A stretch of 8,602 nucleotides of DNA from Desulfovibrionaceae bacterium (GTDB lineage: Bacteria > Desulfobacterota > Desulfovibrionia > Desulfovibrionales > Desulfovibrionaceae): assembly GCA_030539415.1 (NCBI GenBank), contig JAUNSE010000065.1:1-8602 (forward strand), read 5' to 3'. The position numbers were made by a program, and so were the translations under genes. Shown here in pieces: positions 5,086-8,602 of this stretch. Under the pieces are notes generated by a model. That model saw nothing but the letters and a program-made list of their open reading frames with translations, was not told the DNA's origin and made no database searches. How positions within the stretch are numbered: position 1 is the stretch's first letter; each line of letters opens with the position of its first letter.

Positions 5086-8000
5086 ATGCCTCAGAAAGGC
5101 CCGCATATATCCATTTCGCCTGACTTTGTTGTCAACCGTATTCTTCGCATCAATATTGATGATTTTCAGGCATGGCCGGAGTCTGTGCGTCAGCTTGCCA
5201 TTTCCATCGCCGAAGAGCTCTTCCTCGTCGCCTACAATCCGTTCATCAACGCGGAGACGGTGCGAGCGAGCGTCAATGCGCATTACGAGCGCGACTCCAT
5301 GTCGCTCGCTCACTACTATGCCACGGCCATCAGCGAAGGCATAACCATGTTCTGGTCCGCCTACGAGGCGGAAGAAGCCTTCCGCGGACGTCTGTTGGAG
5401 CGCCTGCGCGGCTTCCTGCCCGAGAGCGGCATCCTGGATGATCCGGCGTCCATCGTGTCTTCCGCCACGGATGCCACCGACCTGCGCATGGAGCTGCCTC
5501 TCATGGTGGTTGAGCCCGACTCCACCGAGCAGGTTTCGGAACTGGTCAAGCTGGCCAACGAACTGAAATTCGCCCTCATTCCCCGCGGCGGCGGTTCCGG
5601 CATGACCGGCGGCGCCGTGCCCGCCCGCAAGCGCACGGTCATTGTGAGCCTCACGCGCATGAACAGGATTTCCTCCATTGATCTGGAGGGACTGACCGTC
5701 ACCTGTCAGGCCGGCTGCATCACTCAGGATGTCATAGCCGCCGTGAACAAGGCCGGCGCGCTTTTCTCCGTGGACCCCGCCTCCAAGCAGGCGTCCACCA
5801 TCGGCGGCAATGTCTCCGAGAACGCCGGCGGTCCCATGGCCTTCGAATACGGCACCACCATCGACAATCTGCTCTGGTGGCGCATGGTGACTCCGACAGG
5901 CGAGATCATCTCCGTGGAGCGCGAGCATCATCCGCGTCACAAGATTCTCCCCGACGAGACGGCTGTCTTCGTGGTCAAGGACATGAGCGGCGGCGTGCGC
6001 AACGTGGTCAAGCTCAGGGGCGACGAGCTCCGGCTCCCCGGCCTTGGCAAGGATGTCACCAACAAGGCGCTGGGAGGCCTGCCCGGCGTGCAGAAGGAAG
6101 GCACCGACGGCATCATCACCGAAGTGTGCTTCACCACGCATCCGAAGCCCAAGTTCAGCCGCGTCATGGTGCTCGAATTCTTCGGCCGCAGCATGACTCC
6201 CGCCGCTGTGGTGGTGCGCGAGCTTGTCGGTCTGCGCAACCGCATACGCGAGGAGGGCGACTACGCGCACATCTCCGCCATGGAGGAGTTCAACGCCAAG
6301 TACGTGCAGGCCATCGAGTATCAGCGCAAGAGCACAAAGTACGAAGGCGAGCCCATTTCGGTCATCATTGTCCAGGTGGACGGCGACGATGCCTACCTGC
6401 TCGACAAGTGCGTGGACAATATCGTCCAGGTGGTGGAGCAGCAGGAGTTTGTGGACATCTCGGTCGCCCAGGACAAGAAGGAGGCCGAGCGCTTCTGGGA
6501 GGACCGTCACAGACTGTCCCTCATCGCCAAGCGCACCTCCGGCTTCAAGATGAACGAGGACGTGGTCATTCCCATCGGCCGTATTCCAGAATTCTCCCAG
6601 TTCCTGGAGCAGGTCAACCTCGAATGCACGGCCAAGGCCTACCGCCGGGCGCTGCAGGATGTGGGCCGCTGCTCCGGCTTCCCCATGGAGGACAGGGAGT
6701 TCAACAAGGAATTCTCCTATATCTCCAAGGGCGCTCTGGGCCAGCTTTCCAGCAATGACGTGTCGGATACCGAAATTCTGTCCCGGGCGCGCGCCTTTCT
6801 GGAAAAGCTCTGCGAAAAGTATCCCAGACTGCAGCGCAGCATCCACAGCATCATGGAGGACATGGAGGCCTCGCGCCTGGTTGTCGCGAGCCACATGCAT
6901 GCCGGTGACGGCAACTGCCATATCAACATCCCGGTCAACTCGAATGATCATGACATGCTGGAGCATGCCGAAGAGGTTGCCTGCCAGGTCATGACCAAGT
7001 GTCAGGAGATGGGCGGCGAGGTCTCCGGCGAGCACGGCATAGGCATCACCAAGATCCATTTCCTCAGCCAGCAGAAGATGGACGACCTCCGCCTGTTCAA
7101 GGAGCGCACGGACCCGCGCGACGTCATGAACCCGGCCAAGCTCGTCTACCGGGATCTTCCGGTCAAGCCCTTCACCTTCTCCTTCAACGGGCTTATCCGC
7201 GACATCAGCGAAAGCGGCCTCTCCGACAAGGACACGCTGATAGGCATTCTCCGCAACGTGCAGACCTGCACCCGCTGCGGCAAGTGCAAGACAGTCTGTC
7301 CCATGACCTGTCCCCAGTCCTCGCTGCAGTTCCATCCGCGCAACAAGAACATGGTCTACGGCATGCTGGTCGAGGCCATCTACTATTCCCAGATCAACAA
7401 GGGCCGCGTGGACGACAGACTGATGCGCGCCCTGCGCTATCAGATCGAGCACTGCACCGCCTGCGGGCGCTGCATGGCCCAGTGCCCCATGAAGATTCCG
7501 TCCGGCGAGGTCGCCCTTACCCTGCACGCTATGCTCGAGCACGAGCATGCCGGCGGCCATCCCCTCAAGGGACGGGTGATGGACTGGCTTGCCAAAGATG
7601 TGCCCACCCGCATGCCCAAGGTGGCCAAGATGGCCTCTCTGGGACAGAAGATGCAGAACAAGTTCCTGAGCGTCGTGCCCGAACCGTGGCGCAGGCGCAT
7701 GGAAAGCCCCATGTTCTCCGGCCCCGGCCCCAAGATGGGCTACACCAACCTGTACGAGTCGCTCAAGGTGCACAGGGGCAATATCTTCTCCACTCAGGAC
7801 AGTCCCGAGAAACTCCCTCTGGCCCTCTACTTCCCCGGTTGCGGCGGCTCCCTCTTCTACGACCGCATCGGCCTGTCCACAGTCATGCTTCTGCTGCATG
7901 CCGGCTACGCCGTCATGGTGCCTCCGAGGCACATGTGCTGCGGCTATCCGGCTCTGGCTGCCGGCATGGATGTGGTCTATGAAGACAATATGGCCAAGAA

Positions 8001-8602
8001 CAGGCAGTACCTGGCTTCCATGCTGCGCTCCGTTCAGCAGCAGGGCTACACCTGCACCAATATTGTCACGAGCTGCCCCACCTGCCTGGACAGCCTTGAG
8101 AGGTACGAACTGACGGAGCAGTTCCCGGAAATCAAGCTGATGGACGTGAGCCAGCTGACGCTGCCCATTCTCAACGAGAAAGCCAGCGGACAGTCCACGC
8201 CGCTGCCCGCCGGCACGCGTCTCGTCTATCACGGTTCCTGCCACTGTCCCTGGGCCGGCGTGCACCGCATCAAGGGGCATCAGCTGCTCATGCAGCAGGT
8301 GGAGCAGTTCAGCGGCGCGAAGCTCTCGCTCAGTCCCGGCTGCTGCGGCGAATCCGGAACCGGTGCCATGACTTCCCCGGCCATCTACAATGAACTGCGC
8401 AAGGTGAAGCAGGAAAAGCTGACAGAGCTCATGGGCAGCGACTACAAGGATGCACTTCTTGTGTCTTGTCCGTCCTGCAAAATTGGCATTGCCAGATGCA
8501 TGCTGAACGCGAAACGGAAAAATCATGTGTTACATATTGCCGAATTCATAGCCGGACTGATTGACGGCGAAGATCGCAGACAGTCGTTCCGCAAGAAGGT
8601 CG
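5086..8602 (+). CDS. FAD-linked 2-hydroxyacid (probably D-lactate) dehydrogenase with fused iron-sulfur and CCG domains; runs off right edge
   Basis: Predicted flavo-iron-sulfur oxidoreductase that oxidises D-lactate or a related 2-hydroxyacid and passes electrons through [4Fe-4S] clusters to a membrane or cytoplasmic acceptor. The frame is open for 1,172 codons with no stop before the edge. A helical N-terminal extension (1-105) precedes the FAD domain, which has PRGGGSGMTGG (166-176) and GGNVSENAGGP (240-250). The GlcD/DLD C-terminal domain carries HMHAGDGNCHINIPV (603-617) and GGEVSGEHGIG (643-653). Two ferredoxin motifs follow, CTRCGKCKTVCP (C728, 731, 734, 738) and CTACGRCMAQCP (C790, 793, 796, 800). 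Then come two CCG domains, with CCG at 951-953 and 1086-1088 and partner cysteines at 919, 997, 1000, 1052, 1128 and 1131. It thus joins GlcD-, GlcE/F- or LldE-like functions in one chain, as in DVU0253-type Desulfovibrio proteins. The start at 5086 has AGGGAG 8 nt upstream. The substrate is not settled; glycolate or 2-hydroxyglutarate are alternatives. Confidence 0.93.
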   Translation, partial: MPQKGPHISISPDFVVNRILRINIDDFQAWPESVRQLAISIAEELFLVAYNPFINAETVRASVNAHYERDSMSLAHYYATAISEGITMFWSAYEAEEAFRGRLLERLRGFLPESGILDDPASIVSSATDATDLRMELPLMVVEPDSTEQVSELVKLANELKFALIPRGGGSGMTGGAVPARKRTVIVSLTRMNRISSIDLEGLTVTCQAGCITQDVIAAVNKAGALFSVDPASKQASTIGGNVSENAGGPMAFEYGTTIDNLLWWRMVTPTGEIISVEREHHPRHKILPDETAVFVVKDMSGGVRNVVKLRGDELRLPGLGKDVTNKALGGLPGVQKEGTDGIITEVCFTTHPKPKFSRVMVLEFFGRSMTPAAVVVRELVGLRNRIREEGDYAHISAMEEFNAKYVQAIEYQRKSTKYEGEPISVIIVQVDGDDAYLLDKCVDNIVQVVEQQEFVDISVAQDKKEAERFWEDRHRLSLIAKRTSGFKMNEDVVIPIGRIPEFSQFLEQVNLECTAKAYRRALQDVGRCSGFPMEDREFNKEFSYISKGALGQLSSNDVSDTEILSRARAFLEKLCEKYPRLQRSIHSIMEDMEASRLVVASHMHAGDGNCHINIPVNSNDHDMLEHAEEVACQVMTKCQEMGGEVSGEHGIGITKIHFLSQQKMDDLRLFKERTDPRDVMNPAKLVYRDLPVKPFTFSFNGLIRDISESGLSDKDTLIGILRNVQTCTRCGKCKTVCPMTCPQSSLQFHPRNKNMVYGMLVEAIYYSQINKGRVDDRLMRALRYQIEHCTACGRCMAQCPMKIPSGEVALTLHAMLEHEHAGGHPLKGRVMDWLAKDVPTRMPKVAKMASLGQKMQNKFLSVVPEPWRRRMESPMFSGPGPKMGYTNLYESLKVHRGNIFSTQDSPEKLPLALYFPGCGGSLFYDRIGLSTVMLLLHAGYAVMVPPRHMCCGYPALAAGMDVVYEDNMAKNRQYLASMLRSVQQQGYTCTNIVTSCPTCLDSLERYELTEQFPEIKLMDVSQLTLPILNEKASGQSTPLPAGTRLVYHGSCHCPWAGVHRIKGHQLLMQQVEQFSGAKLSLSPGCCGESGTGAMTSPAIYNELRKVKQEKLTELMGSDYKDALLVSCPSCKIGIARCMLNAKRKNHVLHIAEFIAGLIDGEDRRQSFRKKV

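Noticed and set aside
5050..8526. Leftward open frame of 1,158 codons
   Set aside because: It is the in-register complement of the dehydrogenase gene; its protein is rich in His, Gly, Ala and Leu with no domain, while the sense frame has FAD, ferredoxin and CCG motifs throughout.
1..8602. CRISPR array, insertion sequence, phage or toxin-antitoxin genes, tRNA or rRNA genes
   Set aside because: I looked on both strands and saw no regular repeats, terminal inverted repeats, transposase-like proteins or cloverleaf sequences.

Overview
The window looks like chromosomal DNA from a Desulfovibrio-type sulfate or sulfite reducer (Desulfovibrionaceae). The evidence is moderately high GC with strong G/C bias at third codon positions, a fused ArsR-methyltransferase regulator directly upstream of ahcY (the SahR arrangement known from Desulfovibrio), and a very long single-chain FAD/iron-sulfur D-lactate dehydrogenase-like protein typical of that group. 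No mobile element, CRISPR array, tRNA or rRNA gene is visible. The species cannot be fixed from the sequence.

Layout. Positions 1-1439 hold a leftward three-gene cluster: a small ubiquitin-like sulfur-carrier-type protein (1439-1200), an M50/site-2-type membrane metalloprotease (1160-480) and the first 143 codons of trpS (430 to beyond the left edge). A sigma70-like promoter lies just upstream of it. Positions 1440-1738 are non-coding and contain that promoter, two inverted repeats and a very clear intrinsic terminator for the next leftward operon. Positions 4126-1739 hold the leftward sahR-ahcY operon, whose control region (about 4127-4285) contains a 26-bp interrupted palindrome overlapping a TTGACA box, followed by a roughly 120-nt leader with a strong hairpin.

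The right half reads rightward. A DUF721/DciA-like gene (4439-4930) comes first. After a 155-bp gap with a plausible promoter comes a gene of more than 1,170 codons (5086 to beyond the right edge) encoding an FAD-linked 2-hydroxyacid dehydrogenase with two [4Fe-4S] motifs and two CCG domains.

Function. sahR-ahcY is the S-adenosylhomocysteine (SAH) recycling module: AhcY removes the product of all SAM-dependent methylations, and SahR very probably senses that product and controls its own operon. The large flavo-iron-sulfur protein probably feeds electrons from D-lactate or a related 2-hydroxyacid into the respiratory chain. The rest is housekeeping (tRNA charging, helicase loading, membrane proteolysis). 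I see no clear sign of a wholly new system. The points most worth a second look are the SahR control region, the sulfur carrier with a non-canonical C-terminus, and the promoter region of the flavo-iron-sulfur gene.
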